Of a stretch of 64,000 bases of DNA, positions 1 through 11,099 are shown piece by piece. Within the stretch, counting starts at the first letter, position 1. The number at the start of each line of letters is the position of its first letter. The position numbers and the translations under genes are program-made. The DNA comes from Nothopassalora personata (taxonomy: Eukaryota > Ascomycota > Dothideomycetes > Mycosphaerellales > Mycosphaerellaceae), in the NCBI GenBank assembly GCA_033816765.1, contig CM066291.1, positions 2,232,001 through 2,296,000 on the forward strand. The letters are read 5' to 3'. The notes beneath the pieces were generated by a model, which was not told the DNA's origin, searched no databases, and was given only the letters and a program-made list of their open reading frames with translations.

Positions 1-2631
1 CGCCCTTCTTTTCGTATCCTATGCCTCCTTTAGTCCGTTATGCGTTATTAGGTTACTATATTTCCTCTTAAAGTTATCCGCGGCTACTATGTCCGCGAGG
101 TACCCTAATGGTTCCTATGTAGGGTTGTAGTATCCGGTCTATTTTACTAGGACTTTGCGTACTCGGCCTCTACCTCTAACCGTAGTTCTAGCGTAAAGAA
201 TCTCTTCTACCTGCTACTCTTTATAAGACTCAATTATAATAGGGTCCGGCTGTTTATTATCGATCTCTTGTCTAGGTAAGGGGTCTTAGCTTATAGGTCG
301 TAGTAAGTTAGGATAGAAGACCGGGTAGATCCCGTCGGGGATCCTAGATAAGCGTATAGATAACGGTAAGATTACTTCTACTACCGTATACTTCGCGTGT
401 CTATAGTCGAGGCTCTTCTTTAGTCGTATAGTAACATAGTCACGTAGATCTAGCTAAACTTTATCGCCTATACGATAGATTAGTACGGGCTTCCTACCCC
501 GGTTAGCGTAGTCCTCCTATTTTTAGGCGGCTTCCGCTATGCTCGCCTAACATAGGTCCGTAATCTTTTACATCCTTTCTACGAATAGCGTTACCCGTTA
601 CGCGGCGTCTAACTAAGAGGTCTCTAGATCCGGTTATAACTAAACGGGTAATAGTGCCTCGTATCCGTGTACCGCGAAGAAGGGGCTTATTCCTAGCCTA
701 GCGTAATACCGCGCGTTTAGAGTAAGTTACGCCGTAGGGAGCTAGCGTTTCCAGTCGGACTGCTTATAGTTAATGTAGTTACGAAGGTAAGCCTAGACTT
801 CCTAGTTTAATCGTTCCGGGTCTCCGTCGGTTTATAGGTAGTAGGCGGAGCTAAGCCTCTGTTTTATACCGGTTAAACGATAGAAGGTCCTCTAGAAGGT
901 ACTCGTCTAGTTAGTACCCTAGTTACTCGTAATAGCTTAAGGGAGGCTATAGTATCTTACCTAGTAGTCTAAGAACCTTTTAGCGCAGTCCTCGGTTTTT
1001 ATAGTAGGCATCGCTTCTAAAACGACGGTCTTACTTAGTTGATCCTTAATTACCTAGAGACAAGTGTTCCCTTACGACTCGGGCATGTCCGTTATAAAAT
1101 CTATCGAGATCTCCTAGAAGAATCGGTCGGGGACCGGTAAGGGTTGTAGGAGGCCGTGTTTTTATTCTCTCTACACCTTATTCCTACCGTAGTAGTTATA
1201 GTTCCTTAAAAACTACCTTACGTACTTAGACTATAGGGGCTAGTAGAAGTTACGACTTAGTATCGATACTATAGAGTCCCGGCTAGGGTAGCCGTATACC
1301 GGTAAATCGTGTACGGATTAGATTAGCTTAGTTCGAAGGGTGTCGTTCTATAGAATTGCTATGTCCGCCTCCTTATAGTCGGACTCCGTAGAACTAGGAG
1401 CTCTAGGCACCTAAATCCTACCGCGGTAGCGAAGATACCCGTTACGGTCGATGCTATAGTTACCTACTTGTACCTTAAGTTTTACCTCGCTAGGAAGTAA
1501 ACGCGCTCCTACCTTAATCGCGCGGTATACCGCTTAGAACGTGCTGTCCTTCTCGATAGTTCTTTCCTAGAGGTCGTTTAGCTCTTAGTCTTAGAAGGGT
1601 CCCTATAGTACGCCCGGTAAATCCGCCTCTTCTATAGCGGATAGTCCTTCGAACTACGTAGCTAAGATTTGTACTAACGAAACCTTTATAGTAGAGCTAG
1701 CGTCTACTACCTTCGAGCTCGGCTAATTCTTTACGATGTCCGGTTTAAGAAATCTACGATACCGTAATAACTTATCGTCCTACCTAAGCGTGTCCTACTC
1801 CCTTCGAGAAAGGGCATCCGGCACAATCGCCTCGGTGCCTAACCTATACACTAGTGAAAACTAGAACTTTATAACTTCCTTAACCTACCGGATCTACCGT
1901 TCGGAGAGCTGTCTCTTCGTTATAAAGTATTCTAGGTTCTTATAGTCCGTCTAGATTATAAAGGGCCTACATGTTTTTAACTCGGGAGCCTATTCCTTAA
2001 GATAGGACACTACCGCGAGTATCTCCTTATCGTAAATGTCGTAGTTAATCTTAGCCTTATTAAGTTTCTTTAAGTAGAATCCTACTAGTCTTACGACTCC
2101 GTCCTTTTCTTATAGGAGGGCGCCTCTAAGCGTAAAGCCGCTATAGTCCGTCTCTAAAAACGTAGGGAGCTCCGGGTTCTAGTAGGCTAAAACTAGTGCT
2201 TTATAGTACTTGTCCTTTAGGGTCTTAAACGTATTAGCCTAACGATCTCCCTAGGAAAATACCTTATTCTTACCGGTTAGCGACATTAAGGGCTCGGCGA
2301 GCTTTAAATAGTTTAGAATAAATATTCGGTAGTAGTTCGCGAAGCCTAAGAACCGCCGTACTTCCTTCTAGGTAACTAGTGCCTTCTAGTCCTTTACTAC
2401 TACTACCTTTTTGGGGTCGGGTCCTACTCCTATCCCGTCGGTATATATAATGAACCTAAGTTACTTAACCTTCTTCTATACGAACTTATACTTCCTTAGA
2501 TCTAGGAAAAGGCCTCCGTCCTAAAGCTTCTAGAGTACGATGCGAACCTTCTAGAAATAGTCCTCTTTTATTCCGTCGGAGTAAATAACGACGTCGTTAG
2601 CGTAGGCCGAGGTAAAGTCGTCTAGGTAGTA
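1..2631 (-). mobile_element. Ty3/gypsy chromovirus G1, 3' half (RT end, RNase H, integrase, chromodomain), RIP-mutated
   Basis: Read on the minus strand from 2,631 to 1, one frame gives the second half of a gypsy polyprotein. It starts just before a reverse-transcriptase active-site region read as YYLDDFTSAYANDVVIYSD. Next comes [11 protein letters not shown], the usual link to RNase H. An integrase zinc-binding segment lies near 1,240-1,330 (HDLPVYGYPSRD, with GH changed to GY). The integrase C-terminal module GDKV*LDLRDY lies near 450, and a chromodomain-like end (VEEIL...VLVK*TGYYNPT*EP) lies near 30-230. Interruptions are TAG/TAA at expected Q or W codons, as RIP produces. The missing upstream half lies at 14,668-17,100, beyond the nested element N1. 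The element runs off the left edge, so its 3' LTR is not seen. It is non-functional. Confidence 0.85.
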
Positions 2632-2998
2632 ATGTCTACTAACCACCCTATGTAGGCCTATCTAAGTTGTAGTAGTATAGAGCGGTGCTTATGTAAGTAG
2701 AGGTATTTACCGGTCCCGGGACCGTGAAATCAGGTCACGTGACGAGTAGCGTAGTAGCTAGATAAAACAAGAGGATTGGCGGACCTAAACCCCTATACCC
2801 TCTACTCGAGAGATATAAATTGAATTGTTACCTTAATGCTACGCTTATAATGCTTAGCTGCGTAGTATATATCTTAATAGCTATACTAGGTCCTACTAGC
2901 TTACCTAAATGTCTAATTAAACCTAAATGAAATTTAGGCAAGTTAGACCTAAGGGACCCCCTCTAAACCTAAGGTTAACATAACCTATTAGTCGTTAA
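2632..2998 (-). repeat. 3' LTR of N1
   Basis: This 367-bp block is nearly identical in sequence and length to 14,301-14,667, in the same orientation, and the pair flanks the N1 coding frames. It is the downstream LTR because N1 reads on the minus strand. It contains a variant of the N1 palindrome (2,705-2,730) followed by GTCACGTGAC, another perfect palindrome. The outer edge follows the TAGTA target duplication. A TG start lies one base inside the edge and the expected terminal CA reads TA or AA, so the exact ends could shift by 1-2 bp. Confidence 0.75.
2705..2730. repeat. N1 palindrome, LTR variant 1
   Basis: The left arm is ATTTACCGGTCCC. The right arm departs from perfect symmetry near its end (GGGACCGTGAAAT). 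It is identical to the copy at 14,374-14,399 in the other LTR and related to perfect copies at 7,153 and 11,004. Confidence 0.8.
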
Positions 2999-3488
2999 TA
3001 TATCCTCCCCCATTACGAACCTGTCCTTAGGTTCCAAAGTAGTGAGCCCGGGTAATATAGGTAGTACAGTTAGTCGCTATAAGCTAAGGTAGTCTTATAG
3101 TAGCATAGTAGCTCACCCTACCATTTAGCTTAACATATAAGATGTTAGGCAATCCTAGGGCCTGCTAGCGACAGTTTATAAAGATCGAAAGGATCCTTCT
3201 AATAGAGACCGTGATAATAACGTTAATAACCGCGACTTGCATCTATCGTACTGTACTAACGTATGCTACGAAACTAGCGAGGGAATAGACAGCTATGTTA
3301 GCATTAATCGAGCGGGCTAGATAGTCGAATAACGTAAACGCTACTTATGAGATAAGTAAGCGTTAGTACTAGTAACCTAATAAATCTAAAGACGAGTCTA
3401 CCGCGTAGCTAGAAAGTAAGTTAAGGGAAGATAAGTAACTATAAGAAACAAGTAAGATCTAAGGACTAGAAGCACCTATACCCGAAGT

Positions 3489-3560
3489 ATTAGAACTAGC
3501 ATTAGAACTAGCATTAGAACTAGAATTAGAACTAGAATCAGAACTAGAATTAGAACTAGA
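3489..3560 (-). repeat. 12-bp minisatellite, 6 units
   Basis: Six head-to-tail copies of ATTAGAACTAGM (M is A or C), with small changes. On the minus strand they encode a Ser-Ser-Ser-Asn/Asp tail in ORF3 of N1. They probably arose by slippage inside a coding repeat. Confidence 0.85.
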
Positions 3561-5689
3561 ATCCTATAGGCTACAGCTATAGCCGGAAATTAACTAGAAA
3601 CTAGGAGCCTATAAACCCGCACTAACTACTTAGTTCCACTCATTCTTACACAACTCCTTTGTCTAGACCCACTCGTTGTCGTGGCTAACACTAGTCTTAC
3701 TAGACGCGTCCCTAGGTAGCTAGCTAGTAAAGTTCCTATAGTAGTTACGGAAGAAGCTCTTATTACGCCCTTCGCTTATGAAGCACATCTTCTCGAGAGT
3801 AGTAACTAAGCTAAGCTACTTGTCTATCAATTTTATAGCTCGGACGCGCTAATTATGTATCTTCTTATAGAAGAGCTCCGAGTCTAGGCGGACCGTAGCA
3901 TTAAGCTACCTTCTAGCATTAAGGATGACTTTGTTATCGTTCTAAGACTTTAAACCCGCTAGGGCATCGGATAGAGGGCTAATGCTACTAAGGTATATAG
4001 CCGTAGGAAAAGGATAGCCGGGTACTAGGCGTCGATACTTAAACCCTATAGCGCTCTTACTTAGCGTCTTAAAGTTACGATAGAGGTCTATCACCTAGTA
4101 CATACTCTAGCTTCTCTAGAGTTTAAGATAGTTATCGTCGCGGATCTCGATAAAGTAAGGGTTAATCTAACGTAGTGTCCTCTTATGTACGGCCTACCTT
4201 ATTAGAACGCCTATAGTAGTTACCCGCATTTACCTAGCGCTTAGGTCCTCTCTAAACTAGCTAATGCTATTCTTACTTAGGTAATTCTAGACCCTAACCG
4301 AGAAGAAACGCTTAAATCGGCCGTCTTCTATGTAGTCGTTAGTCTAGCACTACTGGATAAACTCTCTAGCATTCCCTTACTTATGAAAACCGTGTAAAAA
4401 CTCCGGCCTACTAGTGCCCTCTAAGTTAAGAGAGTATAGCATGTTAAGCCGGTTACTAGTCTAGTAGTTTTCAATTTCGAGGTTTAAGTCGACCCTAGTA
4501 TACTACACTATAGTGTTCGCGTTACCCCCCCAATAAGCCCTATTAAAGCTAAAAATCGTAGGCCTAGGGAAGGAGATAAACCGAGTGTAGTGTTAAGGGT
4601 GTAGCGCTACTTATAAGAGCTATAGCCCGGGGTCTTATCGCATAATCTATTAGCTTAGAGAATACTACATGTTCTAGTAGACGCCGCCGTTACTAACCTT
4701 ATTCAATTCTCGTAGGTACTATCGGTATACGTTGAATTCTCGACTTATTATCTCTCTAACTGTTTTAACCCGCGGCGCTAGTTTAGCGTCATTATACTAG
4801 TATAGTATGTTACTATTAATGTAGGTACCGGTACTATTAAGATCGGCTTAGTTAGCTTCATTAATGCTAAATTTGTCGAGGATCTAGTTATAGTTAGTAT
4901 GCGTAACGATGCTACTCGTAGTGCCGACTTTACCTCGAACGCGGAGGTAGCTAAGCGGGTTAATAGTCTTCTAACTACGCTTATTAGGGCGAAACTACGA
5001 CCCATTCTTTACCTTAATAGCTAAAAAACTCTTACCTTTAAAGAGCTAGTCTTAGACCTTAAGCGCGCGCTCATATAGGGTATTAGCGGTAATACCGGGA
5101 TTCGTAACGAAGTAGAGGGCCTTATAGTAGAAATCTCGAACATGCTAATCGTACATTATAGCGCTAACCTTACCATCCCTCTTAAGAACGTCCGAGACAG
5201 CATATTCGAGCATCTTAAGGCCCGCTATCCGGTGCTTAGGTAGCTAGTTAATACTATCTACATTAATCGAGTTTCTAAACTTAATGCTATAGTACCGCTT
5301 ATTGTAGGTGTAGTTAGCGCGCTTAATCCGGAGGGCCTCGTCTTCTTATAGGATCTAATCTTTAAAGACTAATACATCCCTAATTATAGCCGAAGGTAAC
5401 ATAGTAAGTATCGGATTACTATTCTTAGTTAAGGCCGGAGTAGATCGTAGGGTGCTAACCGGTGTACCTAGCGGACTACCCTCGCGTATAGGTGCGCCAT
5501 CTAGCGTTCGGTTAGGCGAGGATCGAGTAGGCGTAGTTATACCCTCACCTATACTCGCGCCTATACGGAGCTACTTAAGTCGACTCGACTTACGACCGCC
5601 TCTCGATAGGACTGTAGGCTAGGTAGAAGCTAGTAGTAGAGTTAGCGTAGTACTCTTTATACGTCCTTTATCTTTACTACCCGGTGGTA

Positions 5690-6015
5690 GCTAACGTGGC
5701 TATTACTAGCTAGATGGTCTAGGTTAATCTATACTGTCCTCTAGGGACGCGGACTTCTTAGTAATAGTACCCTCTATAAAGTATAGAAGGCTATCCTTAT
5801 AGACGGCTAGGCGGTGTCTTCTAATAATCTCCCTACTCTTAGCCGATTACGGGCTAACGTAGCTATTGCTAGCTAGATAGTCTAGGTTAATCTATACTAT
5901 CCTCTAGGGACGCGGACTTCTTAGTAATAGTACCCTCTATAAAGTATAGAAGGCTATCCTTATAGACGGCTAGGCGGTGTCTTCTAATAATCTCCCTACT
6001 CTTAGCCGATTACGG
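5690..6015. repeat. 163-bp tandem duplication inside N1 ORF3
   Basis: Unit 1 (5,690-5,852) and unit 2 (5,853-6,015) differ at only a few positions, mostly C/T or G/A. Since 163 is not a multiple of 3, the duplication shifts the ORF3 frame. It therefore damaged the frame or arose after it was dead. Confidence 0.9.
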
Positions 6016-7152
6016 ATCAATGCTACGTACTTTAGCCTCCCTATTGCACCGGGTAAGATCACTAGGCTCTAGAATTCGCTTACGATCTATACCCTTACGG
6101 CCGATCCTTATACGCTAGATTAATGCCCTCTAGATTCTACTAACAGCCCTACTATAGTCTAGGTACTTATTAATAAAGGCCGTAAACTAGCGGCGCCCGC
6201 TATTAGTACTACAAAGCTCGGAGATAACGCGTCGATTAAGAATCTTATTATCTATCTACTATAGCTAGTAGCGGGTAAGCGTAGCTCAAAGAGTCTTCTC
6301 TCGGTTACGAATCTCTAAACCGGTCTTGCGAATCTTACCGACGATAGGAAATAAGACATCGAGCTTCTTATTACTAAGGAATTCATCCTAGTAGCTCTTA
6401 CCTATACCGCCCTTAACTTCCTCGAAAAATAGGTTAACCTAGACGGAGTAGTCTTCGAACACCTTCTCGAAGCCCTTATAGAAGTCCTTTAACACCTTAA
6501 CCCGCTTCTAAGGACTAAGCTCTCGGAACATAACATTAGCGGCGGACTTCGGCGTGTTCGTGTTAGTAAGGACATACTTAACGTTATCCGGTAGGCGAAG
6601 GGACTCGAATAAGGTCTAAGGTAGGCGGGTAAGCCTAGTAATAGTACTAGTAAGCGCTATGCTCGAGCTAGCCGGGCGTAACGATAGACTAGCTAAAGCT
6701 ATAATAACTAGGATTCGCTAGTAGTGAGATCGTAAGAGCTAGCTATCTCGTAGTGCTACTCTAGAGTATTAGTAAGCTTTTAAAAGCTTAGTGTCGGGGT
6801 AGGGGCTTTAAAGAAGATTAAGGTCGTAAAGAGAGAGAGGCTAAAGAACCGTCTAATGTATGTAGTGGTAGTAGATAGATGTGTTAGTAGTTAGTTATCG
6901 GTAAGGATGTGCTAGTGTTTAAAGAAAAGAGGGGAAGTAGTAGGTAGAGAGCTACGCTTAAGTATACCTCTTAACGTATGTCCCTATAACCGTTGTAAGG
7001 TAGCAGCGCCGAGACCGGTCTTATAAGTAGTAAGAGCAGTGCTATTAAGGTTACACTAAAGGTCCGATAACCCTATATGTGAACGAAAACCAGTACTAGT
7101 AACCACCTAGGTAAGCATTTGGTAGAGGCATACTACGCTATTACGTAATCCG

Positions 7153-7178
7153 ATTTACCGGTCCCGGGACCGGTAAAT
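7153..7178. repeat. N1 palindrome, perfect copy between integrase and ORF3
   Basis: A 26-bp perfect inverted repeat: ATTTACCGGTCCC joined directly to its reverse complement. It lies in the gap between the end of the RT-IN frame and the approximate start of ORF3, about 400 bp ahead of ORF3. Confidence 0.9.
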
Positions 7179-7349
7179 GTAACTCTACTAACTAAGGTCT
7201 AACTAAGGTAAGAACACCCTATAAAGTGAAGTCTAGATAACCGAATCGGCTTAATAAACTAAAGGGCATGCGTAACACATGCCTAAGGGAAGTGAACTCC
7301 GTACGCCATTACTAACTAATTAGTTCTTAGCCTCGATCCTACTAAACTG

Positions 7350-10300
7350 TGAAATTTCGGCTATAGAAAGGTTATAAGGCCTAACCTATAGCTTCTTAGA
7401 TTCTGGTTTAGGATACGATCCCCTTTCGTTAACTCCTATAGGTAGTACGTCTTCGTCGGCGATAGGCTTAATCTCGTTTAAATTACTACTGTCTTCGCTA
7501 TTAGCGATGCTATTAGCGACTTCTCCCTCCCCCATTACGAGATCGATCCCATCATCTAGGCCTAGTACTCCTATGTTATCCGGGCGAAGCTCTAGAACTA
7601 GCTTAAGGTTTTCTCGTGCCTAAACACCCTTTATTAGCGTACCATTAAGTTCCTTAAGAACATAGGTACTAAACTCCCTAGAGACACTAGACACCCGATA
7701 TAGACCTTACTATCGGTAACCGATCTTACGTAAGAAGTTATCCTTATATAGCTTGTCGAATCTTATAATAAGGTCGCCCTTCTAGAAACTAACAGAGTTA
7801 ACATTCCGGTAAGAATTAAAGTAGTCCTTACTAAGTTCTCTTAGTCGCTTCCTTCGAGCACGTAGCTCTTCTAAACTAAGGTCTCGAGCCTAGAGTTAAC
7901 GCGCACGTATAGTAAGTAGGTCCTTAGTCGTTCTTACCGATCCCTATTAGTAATTCGCCCACGTTAGGTGCTTAACCTCAATTGGTAGAATCGTGCGATG
8001 GCTATATAGGACCTAAGCTAGCGTCATTCTAGTAGTACGACAGGTCGTGGTCCTATTAGCCTATAACATAGCGGGTACCTATTACTCCCATCCGCGGTAT
8101 ATGTTCCTTATAAGCTTTACTAACGCTACAAGAATCGGACGGTACCTAACCTCGACTAGAGTATTAGACTACGGATAGTACGGTAATATTCGGATTTTTC
8201 GAACACTAAGTCCTACTAGTAACCGCTTAACCTTAGCCGTATAAACCGTAGCGTTATTAAGCACAATTTTAGCATAGTAGCCGTGCCTATAGAAGACATC
8301 TTCGTATAGACACTTAGTAACCGTCCTAGAGCTAGGGGGTGCCCTTATTACTCTAGCCTCGATCTAGTTACTAAGTGCTTCGCGCGTAACTAGGAGGTAT
8401 CTATTTTTATGCACCTAGACGGGGTCCGAGTACTATTTCTCACTAATGACCTAAGGGCTCGATAAATGAAGCTTACTAGCGCGCTAGTTACCCTCGCGAA
8501 ACCGATAGGGAGCATAACTTCGAACCTACGTAGAGACATCGGCGAAGTACCCGTCCTAGTAATACCGATCGGAAATAAGGTTATATACGACCTTAGCGCT
8601 ACGGTAACCGTGTCTCTTATAGCACTCTATAACGATTTCCTTCTAAGCCTTATTATCGTTAATTATAAGTTGTAACGGTACTCCTCGGCGCTTCTAGAAG
8701 AATAGTAATTGGTCCCGGATAAAGAAGTTAACGCTCTTCTTTACTAGCCGCCGGTACTTAGCACGGGTAACACTATCGGGCCGGGTCCTAGTTTCTATTA
8801 CCTAAGTAAGTTGTTAAGAGCCCTTAGAATATTAGTTCCCGAGATGTCGTGTTTTCTAGATTTTAACTAGATAGGTGTCGACCGGCTCCGGGTACCCGAA
8901 TAGCTTATTATTAATCATCTAGTCGACTTCGTCTTCGTTAGCTTCCCTAGGTTCCTAAGGTGTAGAGGGCCTACGAGATAGGGCATCTAAGCTAGTATAC
9001 CTAGCTCCCGTAACGTGCTTTACTTCGAATGTAAATAGCCTAATCTATACAACCTACCGGGCCATTACCGAGTTTAGTAGGTCCGAAGCCGGCCGGTTAA
9101 GCTGCTATACAAGTGTCTTAGCATTAACCTTAAGGACAAAATTAACGCTAGTGATATATCTCTAGATCTTCTTAAGCCCCTTAAGGACCCTAAGGCATTC
9201 CCGCTTACTAGCATCATATCTAGATTCTAACGCGTTCTAGATTCTACTCTTATACCGTACCGGGTAACGCCGTCGAGTACTGTCTATTAATTCTTAAGAA
9301 ACGATACATCCCTATCTAGTACCGCTAGCATTAACTAAGATAAAGATAGACCTAGTACTAGGTAAGTAGTAGAGGGTAACTAAGGCTAGAGCCTATATAA
9401 GATATCTAGTAACCTCTTCTTTTAAGAACTGCTCATTTTCTATCTAGGTGAACTCGGCGTCCTTCTTTAGTAGCTTGTACATTAGTCGAGCGATAATAAC
9501 GAACTAGGGGATCTATATCCGGAAGTACACACACAGCCCTATATAGGTGCGGACCTCCTTAATATAGGTAGGCGTAGGCTAATCTAGGATCTTAGCTACA
9601 ACCTTTAGGTTAGGATAGCGACTATCCGGGCTAGTAACGTACCTAACAATCTTAAGCTTTTCGTATAACTATTAGGATTTGCCTCTAGTAACCACTGCAC
9701 TAGCTCTCTCTAGGTTAGTAAGAACTAGATCTAGGGAAACGATGTGCTTAACCACCCATTTCCTTAACCTAGGCTCTACTTCGGCATTCCTATAGTCCTC
9801 GGTTAGTCCCTTAATACCGATGTTATCGAGAAACGGCTTCGCTCGATGCGAGATATAATTAAGTAGAATCTTTGTTACCGTACGCATAAACTGGGTAACT
9901 GAATTAGTAGCTCCTTAAGGTAGAGTCGTGTTACGTACTAGGCTAAGAGAGGTTATGAAGGCTATTAAGTCCCGGTAGGACTTATCTAAAGTGATCTAGT
10001 TATAACCTAAAAACAGGTCCATAAGTGAAGCGACTCGGCACCCGGTAAAATCCTCTAAGAAGCTATCCGTATCCGGTAGAATGTTAGTATCGCGCATAGT
10101 AACCTTATTTAGGAGCATAGCTAAGTTAATTAACCGATATGGCACATTGCTTCTAGAGGCATTAACCTTCTTTACGACTAGGAACTAGCTATTAGAGTAT
10201 GCCCCTTATAAGTATTCTAGGATGTTGTTCTTAATCCGGGCTCTAATTATGCGCTTAACAATTACCCTAAGACTTGGGTGCAACCGGATAGGGCGTGCCT

Positions 10301-10682
10301 ACTATAGCCTATAAGGGACCGTATTAATCTTCTAAGGTAGCATAACGTCGTGCCTAATTTACCTTATGTAACTAAAATCCTAAGCGAGGGCTGCCTCCCG
10401 GTTATAGAGTATCTTATCGAATAAGGCCCTTTCTATTAGTAATAGCTTAATGCTAACCTTAATTAAGGTAAGTCGTTCTAGAGTAATTCGGCTACCTCGC
10501 TTAATACTTAAGAATTTCTTAGTTAAGTACTTCCCATCGAACGGACCTTGTCCTTTAGGCATCTTAGATTCTAGGTACAGTATCCTACGCTTCTATTCTA
10601 TATCTCCCTTAACTCGTAATTCTAGGCGTTCGTGAACGCTCGCGTCTACTAGCTTCTTCTTATCCGCCTTACGCTTGTACAT
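7350..10682 (-). pseudogene. N1 pol frame: reverse transcriptase, RNase H, integrase (RIP-mutated)
   Basis: The minus strand opens with an ATG at 10,682 (MYKRKADKKK...). It continues through a conserved pre-RT segment (LFD-ILYNREAALA near 10,380-10,430) to the RT core. An uninterrupted stretch at 9,672-9,887 contains FLDNIGIKGLTEDY and VSLDLVLTNLERASAV, which match the active-site and thumb region of one gypsy branch. RNase H should follow at about 9,600-8,900. An integrase zinc-binding segment (YKRHGYRSAKVVYNLISDRYY) sits near 8,540-8,640, with the core domain down to about 7,380. The RT active-site Asp-Asp reads Asp-Asn. Stops at Q and W codons mark RIP. I place the start at 10,682, but the frame could begin further upstream. 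Confidence 0.7.
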
Positions 10683-11003
10683 TGTAAAGACCTACGGTAT
10701 CCTAATGTTAGCTATATGTTAGCCTACTTACTACTTCCGTGCCTAAGCATTTAATGCAGATTGCCTTAGGATCTCGGAGGGCTAATCTCCTTAAACTAAA
10801 TAAACGTTAGTAATAGAATCTCCCTTAAACGCGCCTATTCCAATTTCTACAACTCGTTCCTTTATTCTAGCACTTCTAAGCAATCCTAATAAGTGAGCTA
10901 AATGGTTACTAGGCGTTAGAGCCTTACCGGGTTCCTATAGATGCGTCGTGCCTTCCTATAGCTACGTCGTGCCGTGGTCGTATCCGTTTTCCTTACTATA
11001 GCT

Positions 11004-11029
11004 ATTTACCGGTCCCGGGACCGGTAAAT
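11004..11029. repeat. N1 palindrome, perfect copy ahead of the RT-IN frame
   Basis: The same 26-bp perfect palindrome as at 7,153. It lies between the protease part and the ATG at 10,682 of the RT-IN frame, about 320 bp ahead of that ATG. Confidence 0.9.
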
Positions 11030-11099
11030 TAAAGTCCGAGGTTTCTCCGAGATAGTGCGAGAGCCTTACCGATTTTATTAAATCCGGCTTTAGTAAGTC

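Larger units (their letters stand above)
3370..6745 (-). pseudogene. Third long frame (ORF3) of N1, unknown function, RIP-mutated
   Basis: Between integrase and the 3' LTR the minus strand can be read as about 1,100 codons, interrupted mainly by TAG/TAA typical of RIP. The frame changes at least once around the 163-bp tandem duplication at 5,690-6,015. Seen from its start: a hydrophobic stretch with a Ser/Thr-rich piece near 6,600-6,740 (ILVIIALASLSLRPASSS), a Lys/Arg- and aromatic-rich middle (for example RIAGLKMLEYAVSDVLKRD near 5,150), and a C-terminal Ser/Asn/Asp repeat (SSSN units, 3,489-3,560). I recognise no domain. Its place after pol is where an env-like or other accessory frame would sit, but there is no evidence of homology to one. 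The plus strand is also partly open near 4,780-5,400, but the minus frame extends through the flanks and reads more like protein. Confidence 0.5.

Noticed and set aside
4778..5400. Plus-strand open frame in N1 that could be a gag-like protein
   Set aside because: The minus-strand frame is continuous with coding sequence on both sides (3,370-6,745) and has more protein-like content, so the plus frame is treated as a shadow.
8466..8675. 69-codon plus-strand frame
   Set aside because: It lies opposite the integrase zinc-binding segment of N1, which explains it.
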